DNA of 64,000 bases, taken from NCBI GenBank assembly GCA_013115135.1, contig JABANP010000262.1, forward strand, positions 1-64,000, given 5' to 3'. Each line of letters begins with the position of its first letter. The stretch's first letter is position 1. The notes below the pieces were generated by a model. That model was not told the DNA's origin. It saw only the letters and a list, made by a program, of their open reading frames with translations, and ran no database searches. Positions 1 through 10,596 of this stretch are shown here, in pieces. The translations under genes were made by a program, and so were the position numbers. The DNA is from Perkinsus olseni. Lineage: Eukaryota > Perkinsozoa > Perkinsida > Perkinsidae.

Positions 1-599
1 CGGACCATTCATGAGTGGTCTAATGACCATCCATCGTCAGGTGGTACCTCACAGGGGAGGGTCGGAAAACTCTCATGAAGGTGACAGGTAGTAGAGGCTC
101 GAGGATAGAACTACACAAATTAGCGAGCGAGAAATTGACAAGTATAGTGATTCATGTAACGATCAATCCTAGTCAGGCTTGCAATGACCTCTTGTACGTG
201 ATGCAGATGAGACGTCAACCACCGCCACCGGAGGCAGTCTTGTGGTAAGTTCCGATGAATTCGGCAGTGGGCCTGAGCAAATGGAGACACGATTGCAATA
301 CATGCAGGGTTTTTGCAGAGCGGCGCTCCTCTCAGCAACGTTATCCGAGCAACCCACCCAGTGGCAGATTTGGTAGAATCCAGAAACACTATGCCCCTCT
401 CAGTTAGAAAATGGCAGACGGCGACTCCAGAATTGTAAAACGCAAAAATGGCCTCCACCTGAGGCCTCAGCGGCGTAAGACAGATTGGACAGTCCAGTGG
501 ACAAGGAACCCGATACATATCTCCCAACATCTTATTTACATGATCATCTTAGCCCGAGAGCCACAGGGGGTTGCCCTTCGTGGTTTCGAAATTTCATCT

Positions 600-960
600 T
601 CCCGCGGAAGCAGTACATCGAACGGCTGCAATGTATGGTCTGACCATAAAGAAGTGACCATAATGGTCACTTCGGAATCTCGGTATACAACTTCGCTCAC
701 TATTCAGCCCACAGCTCTTGAAGCTCGCTGGGCCTACAATAATCTCACTCCGCCTCTCAGAGAAACGAGACTTCAGCATCCACCAGCATTTCTCGATTGG
801 GTTGAAGTCAGGGGAGTTGACGGCCACTCACACTTACCCACTGCAGCCTCTCACTCATATCAGCGTGAGGGGTTGCTCTGTCCTGTAGCAAAAACAGATG
901 ATCTTGCTCGGCATTTATTATCAACCCTGTGGGACGAGGAAAGGGGACGATGGAGCGGAT
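600..960 (-). pseudogene. Tc1/mariner-type DDE transposase remnant
   Basis: Read on the minus strand, two adjacent frames carry the signature of the C-terminal catalytic part of a Tc1/mariner transposase. The first frame (about 820-960) has an INAEQ stretch and the QDRATPH motif, equivalent to the usual QDNAPPH around the second catalytic Asp. The next frame (about 700-830) has the SPDFNPIEKCWWMLK motif, equivalent to SPDLNPIENLW around the third catalytic acid. The two are joined by a one-base frame change, and the distal part contains stops near 700. No terminal inverted repeats or N-terminal helix-turn-helix were seen. It is a dead fragment; the family call rests on these two motifs only. 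Confidence 0.62.
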
Positions 961-999
961 ATATTTTTGAAGGCCCCTCCCTCATGATCCGCCAGCAAC

Positions 1000-1732
1000 G
1001 GCAAGTACAGATTCAACGCATGCATGGTCTGTAAGGCCACTTGGCAACGCTGTCTGGAAGCCTTTCATCATGGGATCTTGGCAGTACTTGTCTAGCTCAT
1101 AATTGTGCCGGAGCAGCTCCGAGCATTCCTCAACAGCGCCCTTCAGATTACCAAATTCAGTGGTAATTCCTAGCGGACGCCAAGGTGAACCCCTAGTCGA
1201 GCCAGACCAAGTGCCAGGCTGACGTCCTGTGGTCCGACCACTGTGGTCGCCCTGGCTTCTCGTCGTTGACAGCCGACTTGTATTGACGTTTTCCCAGGCC
1301 GCATCTACAGTGGGAATCACAGTTCTGCCGTCCGCAACTTGAACAGCCATTGTCCCCTTCAGACACGAATCAACCCGCCATGAAAAAATGGCGCCCACTT
1401 GGGGGCCGCCAAGCTGCCACCTCGATCCACAGCACCATGTACTACATGGCATGCAGTCTGAGCTCTGCTCGCGCGCGTTCGCCTCACGCCCTGGCTACTC
1501 ACCAGTGGTGAGTCACCGCAGGAGATAGGAGGCCTACTCATGAGGATAGAGATTAGGGAGCACTCTGTGACAGAGCCTCTGTCGCTGACGTTACACGCTG
1601 TAACCCTCGAATTTTAGAATATACAACTGAGATCTGAGTTTGGGTTCCGAGTTTGAGTTTCCGAGATTGAAATCCTGATGAAATTTCCAAGGGAATGACG
1701 CCCGTCAGAACAGTGATGCCATCGTAGCACTC
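1000..1732. other. Stretch with no supportable gene
   Basis: A 156-codon open frame lies on the minus strand (982-1452) but has no recognisable domain and no convincing splice context. A short inverted repeat (ACTCACCAGTGGTGAGT) is centred near 1504 and resembles the end of the 122-bp repeat seen at 24.5 and 28.1 kb. Nothing else is visible. Confidence 0.4.
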
Positions 1733-3790
1733 CTACCCGATAACATCATCATAAACATCAAACTGATTGTGCGTAGCTCTCGGAGGCAGTACGATTCTTT
1801 TTTTTGCAGTGGTCGCCAGAGCGTAGAGCTCCTCGCCATGCCTGACCTAAACGCCATCACAGTACACTTCACTGTTGAGAATGAGCAACTTATCCGATCC
1901 GGCATCCCATCCGATTGGCTCAACAAAAAAGACCGCCGCGCCACGGACCGAGGCCCACGGAATCGAGACTTACGTTGATAACCTCATCACATTTGCCGTG
2001 TATTACGAGGAGCGGGGTGGAGGCAAGCTCGGTTGATGACAGACACTTCGATGGCTCCCACTCATTAGAAACGATTAGCTTACCTAACGAAGATGCCACA
2101 CAGAAGCATCGCGAAAAATGCGGTACGGACTGCATCCGCTGGACGGACATAGAAGATACGTGAGCAAATGAAACCTTTATCATCGACACCAGGGCATGAA
2201 AGTGCACTGTCGCAATTCTCCTCAAGGCAAAATGGGACGTCAGACGAGCACTTCTCACTTGATGCATGATTCAACCTGAAGATACCCCTACTACCTGGCG
2301 GGAAGTAATCCTCAACAACGTCATGAATACTGAGATACGGGCTTTGCAGTACCAAACCACCAATAAAGGTGCCAACACTAGCTAACGAGTAGGCTAGGGA
2401 GGCCGCTACCCCAGAACCAATAGAACGACCAAAAATGAAAATACTGCTCGGTGGAATTGACCTGAACAGGATATGCGTGCATGCGTACATACCAAAACTT
2501 CGGTTAATCTCGGCCGAAAATCAGATCACTTCCATTCGGCCATTGTAGAATGTGACAATGAGACCACTGGAAAAGGGCCGAGCAGACAAATCGCTCATAT
2601 AGAGACCGCTATACGAGTGGGCCTCGGGGAGCACTGCTGCTTAATGGAGCCCTATTGAACGTCAATGACAGGCGACCTGGTAGATCGTACGCCCGGAAGA
2701 TACGCAGATAAGCCAATACTCCAGATGTAAAGAACCTTGTCAGTGAGCAAGCTGTTAAGTTGCCACCCTCGACCTCACCGCTCCTTGGTGAGATACTCGA
2801 AAGCATGCTCAGCCGCTTCTTGTATTCCTTTAGCCGTCGGCGAGTCCACTCCATTGTTCAGTACTCCGTAACCAGGGTATCTTGAGCTCGAGCGAGTCAA
2901 TTACGGAGAGCAAGATACACCGAGAGGCCACCGAATAATGAATCCTGCTCAGATACCGGTCAGCAGAAAACAGGTCTTTACCCTCCTATTTCGTGGCGCG
3001 CGGTCAAGAGCAAAAATCTCACTCTTCCGACACGCGTCCGAGGCCGTAGGTTATCGAGGGAATATGAGGGAGCCAAACCAACTTACTCGACACCGAGGAC
3101 AGTGCCACGTATCTTCCTCGCTAATTCTTGCAGTTCGAATTGCACCTATCCAGTGAAAGATAAGAATCAGGTACTCGTACGAAACTCCATAAAGCACAGA
3201 GGACCGCGAGGAATCTTATGACCCCGTCAAAGCCACGGGTGAGCTAAGATACTCTCCACCCTGTGGGCTCTAGTTTCATAATTCCACCCAACTTCTCACA
3301 TGTCCAAGATCACAAGCATTGCCATGCAGGTAAATAACAGCCGGGCCGGTCAACGGCCCAGCATTCCCTCCCGAGGGTATCTACACAAACGAGTCAGCTC
3401 GAAGGCGAGTTCCGGATGTCGGAGAGGACACTCTGCCACAAGGACTGTGATAGAATCGTATCTCACTATGGGCTCAGTCGCACCACAAAGGATCTTTGTC
3501 AGAGATACGCTCATGAGCTTTGGATAGTTCATCCTTCGCATACGAACCGTGTGCCCATGTAAGTTTTCATACGGCAGTTTCTTATGTTATTACACTAAAC
3601 TTCTCCATGCCCCTACTGCTGAAAATAGCAATGGAAAATTATCATCTTCGTGCAAACTCACCAGCATAAACGGCCTGTCTTCACCGTTTCTACAGTCCCT
3701 AGACCAGACCAGGGAGGGCATGGACGCAGAATAGCTTGACGGGGGCGCGGGGAAGAGAATCCTTTCCGTTATGGAAGGGGCTGACCCCAT
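1733..3790 (-). CDS. ABHD17/BEM46-type alpha/beta hydrolase, 7 exons
   Basis: Exons on the minus strand: 3662-3790, 3300-3380, 3087-3145, 2779-2880, 2295-2461, 1974-2083, 1733-1846. They join in phase to 762 nt, 253 residues, all with GT-AG introns. The protein starts MGSAPSITERILFP, a typical N-terminus of this family. It then shows an oxyanion-loop YLHGN, an EYPGYG motif, the nucleophile elbow GRSIGSG (catalytic Ser), the acid in IHGKCDEVI and the catalytic His in ATHNQFD, in the expected order and at the usual family length. Members in animals depalmitoylate membrane proteins; the substrate here is unknown. There is no signal peptide, and the first Cys residues are not an obvious acylation cluster. 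The gene lies 230 bp downstream of the MAP kinase on the same strand. Two exons (beginning at 3380 and 2880) start with ATAC. The TAG at 1733 could alternatively be skipped by a late donor. Confidence 0.93.
2877..2918. repeat. 42-nt palindromic-ended intron element supplying a 3' splice site
   Basis: The segment begins GTATCTTG and ends CAAGATAC, an 8-bp perfect inverted repeat, and contains TCAATTACGG. It sits at the 3' end of the hydrolase intron 2881-3086. In gene orientation its last bases read CTCAAG then ATAC; the splice acceptor is the AG, and ATAC begins the next exon (A|TAC, giving the E-Y of EYPGYG). The same core recurs in introns of other genes in the window. Confidence 0.7.
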
Positions 3791-4019
3791 GGCGTCGAAA
3801 AATATGACAACTTGAACTCACTTTCCCACCCTCCGTGAAGCCAGTCCGCAATGAACAACAGTGCTCGAAAATAGGGGGATATCAGAAAACGGGAATACCA
3901 TCTTTCACGCAGTTCGTAGCTACCCCCTCAAACGATTAATATTGAATCAGCTCTAACACAAGACGGCAAGTCCGCGAACAACGGTTATCATTGACATGCG
4001 TATCACAAGCGGCGACGAT

Positions 4020-7000
4020 CTACTTCACCGTCAACTCCTGAGGTATCTTAACCTGAGAGAGCGGCATGATATACCTCGGAAAAATTTATGCTACTTTCAC
4101 GACCGCAACCGATCAATCACACAAGAAGATACTGAACCGAAATTTCCGTCAACGTGAAGCATCATAACTACTACTACCTCCGGGTGGAATTTCTGCATTT
4201 CTAGTATGAAGTACTGCCTCATATCCTTCTCATCCAAAGTAGATTCCAACTCGAACGGCAGGAATACCTGTCAAGATACTCCAGCGGTATAATCCACCGC
4301 TTCTATTCCGATAACCCCGAGTTCGAACCTCCCACCTACCTGATCTTTCGCAACTAATTCCACTCCTCTTACTTCCTTGAAGTAACCATGCTCGAGACAC
4401 TCTCCCACAGTGGAGCGCTTCTTATGATTGAAGACCAGCATCTTCCCAAGGAGGTCCGAGGCGTCAGCTATGGAGATGAGGAACCCTCCCACCGTCACGC
4501 GCCACGAAATTCTCTACCTGATGCCGCCCGGAAGACTTCTGCTATCCCTATTCCAGGACGTTTCGTGAAGCACCGCAAGTACCTATCCACCTCACCGTCA
4601 CGCGCCACGAAATTCCTCACCCACACCGATAACTCACTCTTGGATATCCTTCTCCTCAAACGACTCAACATCCTCATCACTAGGCGTACCAATAACATTA
4701 AATATCATATTCAACTGATCCTTATTCCCTCGAGCGTGGAACTGATTAACAGGGCAAGGCCTCAGGCCGTCATCCCATAGACCCCCGGTTCGATTCTCCC
4801 CTACCTTATAATCGTTGGCATGCTTATGATCTGGGGATAAAGGAAAGCATGTACTGCCCGGGAACAGAGGCCCTCGATCCGACGGGAAAGATACCACTTC
4901 CTTCAACATCCCTGAGAAGACACACCTCGATGATCATCAGCGCTATCCACAGGTCAACCCTGAATTCAACCGAACGAAAGTGAATACCGAAAAACTGACC
5001 CGAAACGTTAACCATCACCGCGCACCAAATCGGCTTGTCGTGACGAAGTACTTCAAAACCACGCATTCTAGTTGATTGAGCTTTACTGAGACCTTATATT
5101 CTTTTTCATTCAGCTCAAACTTGAAACCGAGAAAGCCCTATCCGGCCGGAGATTCTCAACGCACGAGCCTCGTATTTCGCTAACGATTCAACCTAAGATA
5201 CGCTATAAACTGCGATCATTACGAAGTGAAAACTATGCGCCGAGAATTTCTGGCGGCAATTTCAACCAACCAGCGGTGAATGAGACGAAAATCCAAGCAA
5301 TGCGATCATGCCCGAAGTTTCATAATGAACTTAGCACAATGCTATTACTACCATAAATCGCCCAAGTCATCCTCAATATTACCAAGTAACTCCGCAAAGA
5401 TACATCCCGCACTCCAAATATCGACAGCCTCATCATACATGTCTTCCACAAAAATCAACTCCGGGGGCCGATACCATCTGCACAAACACACAGATCGACG
5501 AGAGTCATGTGGATTGTCTACAAAGGGCGAGCGAGTGTTAATTAATGACGATCTGTGATTGAGATTGATCGCTGCTCGCCCTGCCCTTGCACGACTCTCC
5601 TAGACTTAGTAAATGTTATTGTTTCACGCCAATCAGCTGGTTGGAGTGTTACACCAGAACAAACTGCCATCATCCATCAACCCCTCCCAAAAACAAATTT
5701 ACAATTTTCCAGATTCTCAACTTTTACAATTCCAGAAAGCCATTCTCCATTCTTGTAAGTTATCGGTATCACCTGGTGACAACGTGTCCCGTCAATTGGC
5801 GCTTCAGCTCCCGACCCTTCTTCTGCTTTCCCTGAACAACACCAAAAATGATGATAAATTTCACCCCGGACCGGACCTTAATGCATGTAATAACAAACAC
5901 GAATGATATTATCACTCCACGAAAAAATCCACCTCGACCCAACCTATTGGTTCCGATACTTCGCACACTTCAGTCGGACGGTCGTCTTCACGTCGAGGAC
6001 CAATCAACGCGTTCAAGTCTACCCCAACACACGCTATGAAAGGTCGTAATCTGGCCCGCTTTTCCTCCCATTTATAACCTCCTGGTCGTTCGCAGCCTCC
6101 GCCCCCTCCTCAAAGATCGTGGACGCTCCTTGTTTCATGCTCTTCAACTCTTTCTCCATGCCCACCGCTCGCGATAGGCCAAAGTCGCATATCTTCACTG
6201 AACAGTCTTGGTCAACCAAACAGTTCGCTGGCTTCTGAACATAGGGAGCAATATATTAAATAAGCAGTACCACAATTTGAACAAATCACGGTAGTTCCAC
6301 AAGGACTTACACCCAGCAGACCAGCAAAACTTCGGACAGTCAACATTGAAAAACGATTTGGAAATAATTTTGCCTGACTATTAACTTCCTGGTGCGTATA
6401 GAAGTAGCCAAAAAAACAATACCACATTTTCGCTAACTCAATTCCACCAGGCCCCCCGAGTTACTACCAAGTCCCGGTGATACACTCCTGCCGAGTGTAG
6501 AAACTTGATGCCAACCAGAAGGTTGTACAGAAGAGTTTTCGCGTGAAGATCTGTGAGGAAAATCGGCTGACGGAATAGTTTCTTCATGTCGCTGTCGGCC
6601 ATCTCCAGGACCTGCACGAAACTCGATCGAGAATCGTTCAATCAAGATGCAGCAATAAACTGATCAAAAAGGACTGGGGAATCCTCAGAGAAAAGCATCG
6701 CTTCGTCACGCTCGATGCCTTCTTCACGAAGTTCGCGAGTAAAGGGCAGATGGAGCGAGTGAATGGAAGATATGACCCCAAAAGGAAAAGGTGCCGGTGC
6801 ATTCGAAATGGTTCGAAGCGACGCCCAGGGAAGAACGCCGCGACCGAGAAGTAATGACAATTACTAGAACAAGAAATTTAAGCTCAGTCAGAAGCCACTA
6901 CGAGTAGCCTTTTATGGTAAGTGGCATGAACGATCCTCAGCTCAAACACTGCCCTTTTGAATGGCATGAAGACTAATTTCACAAGATTCTTAGCAACGAT

Positions 7001-7925
7001 ACCAATAATACCATCCCTTCCCTCGTCCACTACCAAGTAAAAGTCATTGAATTTGACCAAGTCCTCGGGTACCACGAGATCAACGATCTTTATTACACTA
7101 GTATGGTCCAACCTGAAGCAAAAAAGGATTGCGGCAATTTCGTGGCGCGCGGGAATAATTCTCATTATCACCTGTTCAAGATCGCTATCTCTCTCAGTGT
7201 CCGTTTGCAGTCCACCAAATCGTCAAAGACGAATTCCACCTTTTTTATAGCAACCAATCGGTGATGGTCCTGACCAAAAATAGCGTATCTTCTGCGCAAG
7301 CGTGATCTTTACGAAAGAAGTCGAAAATCCTTATAAATGGTTGAATGTTCCTCTAGGGTATGCAAGGGTGATAACAAACCGATAACTGCACTATCCAAAT
7401 TCAAACTGGGGACCGTCAAACCAGAACTCGCTGGAGTTGTTGGTGTTAAAGGACTAACCCTCATTCAAGCGCATCAGAGGAGTCCAACGATAAGGGTCCC
7501 GCCGCAACAAGGCATACTGCTGCTGGCCCTTCTCGAGTATAAGAATATCACCGCAATACACCCCTCGTGATTTCTACGGGAAGATTCAATCCTGGAAGCG
7601 CTTGAGAAGGACTTGTTGAACACTCTCACAATTACTGTCTTATTTCCGTATTAAAATTATAGCTACGATTCTTTGGAAAATTATGAACACCTTTGGTAGT
7701 CGTTACAATACATGAGTCAATTTGAAAATACCTTCCCTGAGAATAGATCCTCCGGCCTTCGGATTACCTTATCGTATGCTTCACACACTTGACCATAACT
7801 ACCCGCTCCAATTACTTGACGGATATCGTAAGTGTTGGGAATATCCCAGTCAACCCTAGGAGGTTTACCCTGCATCAAACAGGTATGAAAGATTCCAGCA
7901 AATTATCATATCTTACATGAGCCAT
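4020..7925 (-). CDS. Atypical MAP kinase with TGH activation motif (apicomplexan MAP2 type), 14 exons
   Basis: Exons on the minus strand: 7917-7925, 7768-7869, 7172-7269, 7034-7112, 6468-6611, 6079-6234, 5773-5831, 5383-5477, 4805-4911, 4638-4741, 4518-4582, 4340-4467, 4178-4267, 4020-4046. They join in frame to 1263 nt, 420 residues. All kinase landmarks are present: P-loop [13 protein letters not shown] lysine, the REIAIL helix-C Glu, catalytic HRDLKPAN, DFG, and the MAP-kinase insert region ending FPLSPD, followed by [13 protein letters not shown] and the C-terminal FHPE. The activation segment reads [17 protein letters not shown]: the TxY of ordinary MAP kinases is replaced by TGH, as Plasmodium MAP2 has TSH. 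About 50 residues between DFG and this motif form a longer activation loop than usual. The kinase is therefore predicted to be activated without a classical dual-specificity MAPKK. The three-codon first exon is the least certain part. Confidence 0.93.
4468..4517 (-). repeat. 50-nt intron sharing a 23-nt block with its neighbour
   Basis: This MAP kinase intron and the next one upstream (4583-4637, 55 nt) share an identical 23-nt block containing the core AATTTCGTGGCGCG and continuing TGACGGTG. The flanking parts of the two introns differ. The same core occurs inverted in the 59-nt intron 7113-7171 of the same gene and in the hydrolase intron near 2986. A common origin of these introns, or insertion of one sequence into several, is inferred. 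Confidence 0.75.
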
Positions 7926-10596
7926 GCTTCAACTCAAGGATGACAAGGACGAGCCAAAATTCCTGCGCGCCCCGACACATAGAACGACGCTGTTGTAACA
8001 CGCGTGACGAATTCCGGGCACGGAATTATTGCCACATTAATAATCGCCCATCATCCGATCTGACCAGTTGGGGACACAAAGTTCTTGTGAAAACTGCGGC
8101 CAGCAGGAATGTTGAAGCTTCCATGCCAATCGCACGGTCCGTTCAACGGACTCCGTTGGCATGACAGGTTCGCGGACTAGTCGACTGCCGGATGTCATCG
8201 TAGCGAAGTGGAAAGAGAGATATGAATTTGCCGCGCTGTTGTCGAAACCGTACCGCGAGGTGTTCGAACAAGAATAACTTGTTATCGAATGTTAAATGCG
8301 GATGCGAGCGGACGCACCCGCGGGCGTCGTCTGCGCACGCGTACATGACATGTACTACATGTTACGCGTCGCGAACAAGATACGCATGTGAGATTAACTG
8401 TGAGGTCGTCATAGAACCTCTCGTGAGATGTGCATGAGTCATTTCTCGGCTCATCCCTCCTCAACCGGGACGAGTGCTGTGCACGGCAGTCTATCGCATC
8501 GCGGGGCCTCCATTCGCTGCCGCTAACAATCGCGGGACAATGGCGCGTACACAACACTTTCACCTACGGGAAACCTCGTTAGTCGGATCCAAGCGCCGCG
8601 ACTCGCGGCCTGCGAGTGAGATACTTGAAGTATCATAGTTTATTACACTCATCCCTCCGCGTATGAAAAACCAACCTGAGCTTCAGAATTGGTTTACTGA
8701 ACAGACGGCGGAGTCGACACCACTATCGCCTCCAATCTCATTCTGACCCACCTCCCAATACTAACTCAACACGGATTCCGCGTGCATGAAAAGTCAATTC
8801 GTCCCAAAGGGCCGAATTGCTTTTGTGGTTCATCATCAACCGTCAAACTGGGGTGATAGATAATTTATGCAATCTATCATAGATTGATAACATAACATAC
8901 TAATAGAGCAAACATGGATTGTTATTAAAAATGTGTTGCTAGTCTTAAATACTTATAACATTGTGTTATATGATGACTTATATACTTTCAGAGTCTCCCG
9001 TACATTCTCACTTTTCAGAAAGCACGGGTTTTTTCCTACTCACTCTGAGCAGAATCGCGGCCGCGATCACTGCAACGCCCGACACAGCTCCGACCACCAC
9101 TGTACCCAGCACTGCTGGGCCAGCAGCTTACCGAACAATGCTCGATAAACGATACTGCTGACCATCTTTTTGTGAGGAGAGCTACGAGCGACGCCTTTCA
9201 ATTGGGTAAGTGTGTTTTCTGAGTAGGCGATTAGGTAAGCTGATGATGTGGAACTCGGAGCTCGAATCCTATGATGCGCGTCAGGGACATTGCATCGCAA
9301 AATACTATCATAGTAATACTATGTGATTCTGCTGCAGTAATATCAAACTTTGATGATGAATGCCGCATACTGCGGCTCGCAGTCTCTAGCCCCTGCAGTC
9401 TGAAGTGGGCGAGAGGGTTGGGGAATTGGCAGGGTTATACGTATATTTCGTTCAACGAAATTGGTTGAGTGGTTAGCGCGTCGAATGGGACAGTGGATGC
9501 AGTACGGTATAGTAGGGGTGATTGATTGAAACGCATCGACAATGCGTGCTCGTATCATTACTGCAAAATGGCGCGCGGGCGTGTTTTTCGTTCGACGAGC
9601 TTTTCGTTGAACTCGTCGAGTTCAACTCGAATGTGTCGGAAATCACATCGCACTGCGATGAATCATCGCCGATGATCGCAGGGACCAAACCGCACTTTGC
9701 CGGCGCGTATCTATCCGGCTGCACACAGAACCATACTTTCTCACTGGGCAGAATATCATGTAGAGCGCCTCGCTATAACTTATAGCCTATAAGTAGTGCC
9801 ACAATTGTGAATACGTGCGAAGTTTATAGCTTACTAGCTTAGTCATTTCAGGTTACTAGCTGATTATCTCCCAGCTAAGCTGGGCCAGCTTCAACATAAC
9901 AGTACACTCTTGGCCTTGTAACTCAAGAACAAATAAGGTTAGAACTCCGGCCATTATCTCACACCCACTACCGCCGTGTTGTTCAATTCCGGCACAATGA
10001 TATGAGTGTCTTGTGATATATATAATTATACTTCATATGCCTTAATTTGATATCTCTCGGGGAATGTCCGCTAATTCAGGAAAGTGTTTTTCGAAAACCC
10101 CCCACTGGGGGCCCCCAGTCCCTGATAGTCTATTAGTAATAGATCCTTTAGGTTGGAGCCCTCTGACTAACCATTTGATCATCAATCCCAACTTTTAATC
10201 GAAGAACTCAACAACATCTTCGCCGAGACCGGAAGTAACGTTATCTATAGAACAAGTGACGGGCATTTATTCTTCTCGACATCCTCCACCACAGCACTCC
10301 GTACCCTCGCCACCTGAATTGTGAGAAATACTCCACCAACAACACAAGAGTTCCCTTCGGAATACTGGAGTGTTCAACACTCGAATTCCAGTCTTCCATG
10401 TGAGTCTCGTCGCCCTGAGTGAGTCGGTCGGCCGTTACCAGCTCAGTCGAACTCTATAGCGATATTATGCTATTATCACTGCGCTAACGACAAGCCTAGT
10501 ATCTCGGAAGGAAGATCCTGACCTCACTCAAGCTTCGAAGATACTCAGAACGCACACTTGAAATACGCGAGACACGATGGAGATTTTTTTGAAAAA
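7926..10596. other. Intergenic region between the MAP kinase and TYW1
   Basis: No gene supported. About 8.1-8.6 kb is GC-rich with ORFs on both strands that look like chance frames. About 8.8-9.0 kb is AT-rich. About 9.5-9.7 kb is packed with small dyads such as GAACTCGTCGAGTTC and TCATCGCCGATGA. At 10.10 kb a run of C and G forms a short hairpin (CCCACTGGGGGCCCCCAGT). At 10591-10617 an A/T-rich hairpin overlaps the TYW1 stop codon. Confidence 0.5.

Noticed and set aside
411..1034. A 207-codon plus-strand gene
   Set aside because: The opposite strand carries transposase motifs over the same interval; the plus frame has no recognisable feature.
3350..3541. Minus-strand ORF as an extra hydrolase exon
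   Set aside because: The exon 3662-3790 joins directly in phase to 3300-3380 and reproduces the family sequence, so this frame is intron.
4047..4279. A 233-bp intron bounded by GTATCTT and AAGATAC, removing the kinase C-terminus
   Set aside because: The exon 4178-4267 inside it encodes the conserved FLPFELEST...FHPE segment and joins in phase on both sides. The GTATCTTGACAG at 4279 is therefore an acceptor region, not a donor.
4880..5400. GTATCTT words at about 4892 and 5395 as further intron motifs
   Set aside because: Both lie in conserved kinase coding sequence (VVSFPSD and AGCIFAEL), so they are chance matches.
7337..7570. Plus-strand 77-codon gene
   Set aside because: It lies in a long intron of the MAP kinase and has no supporting feature.
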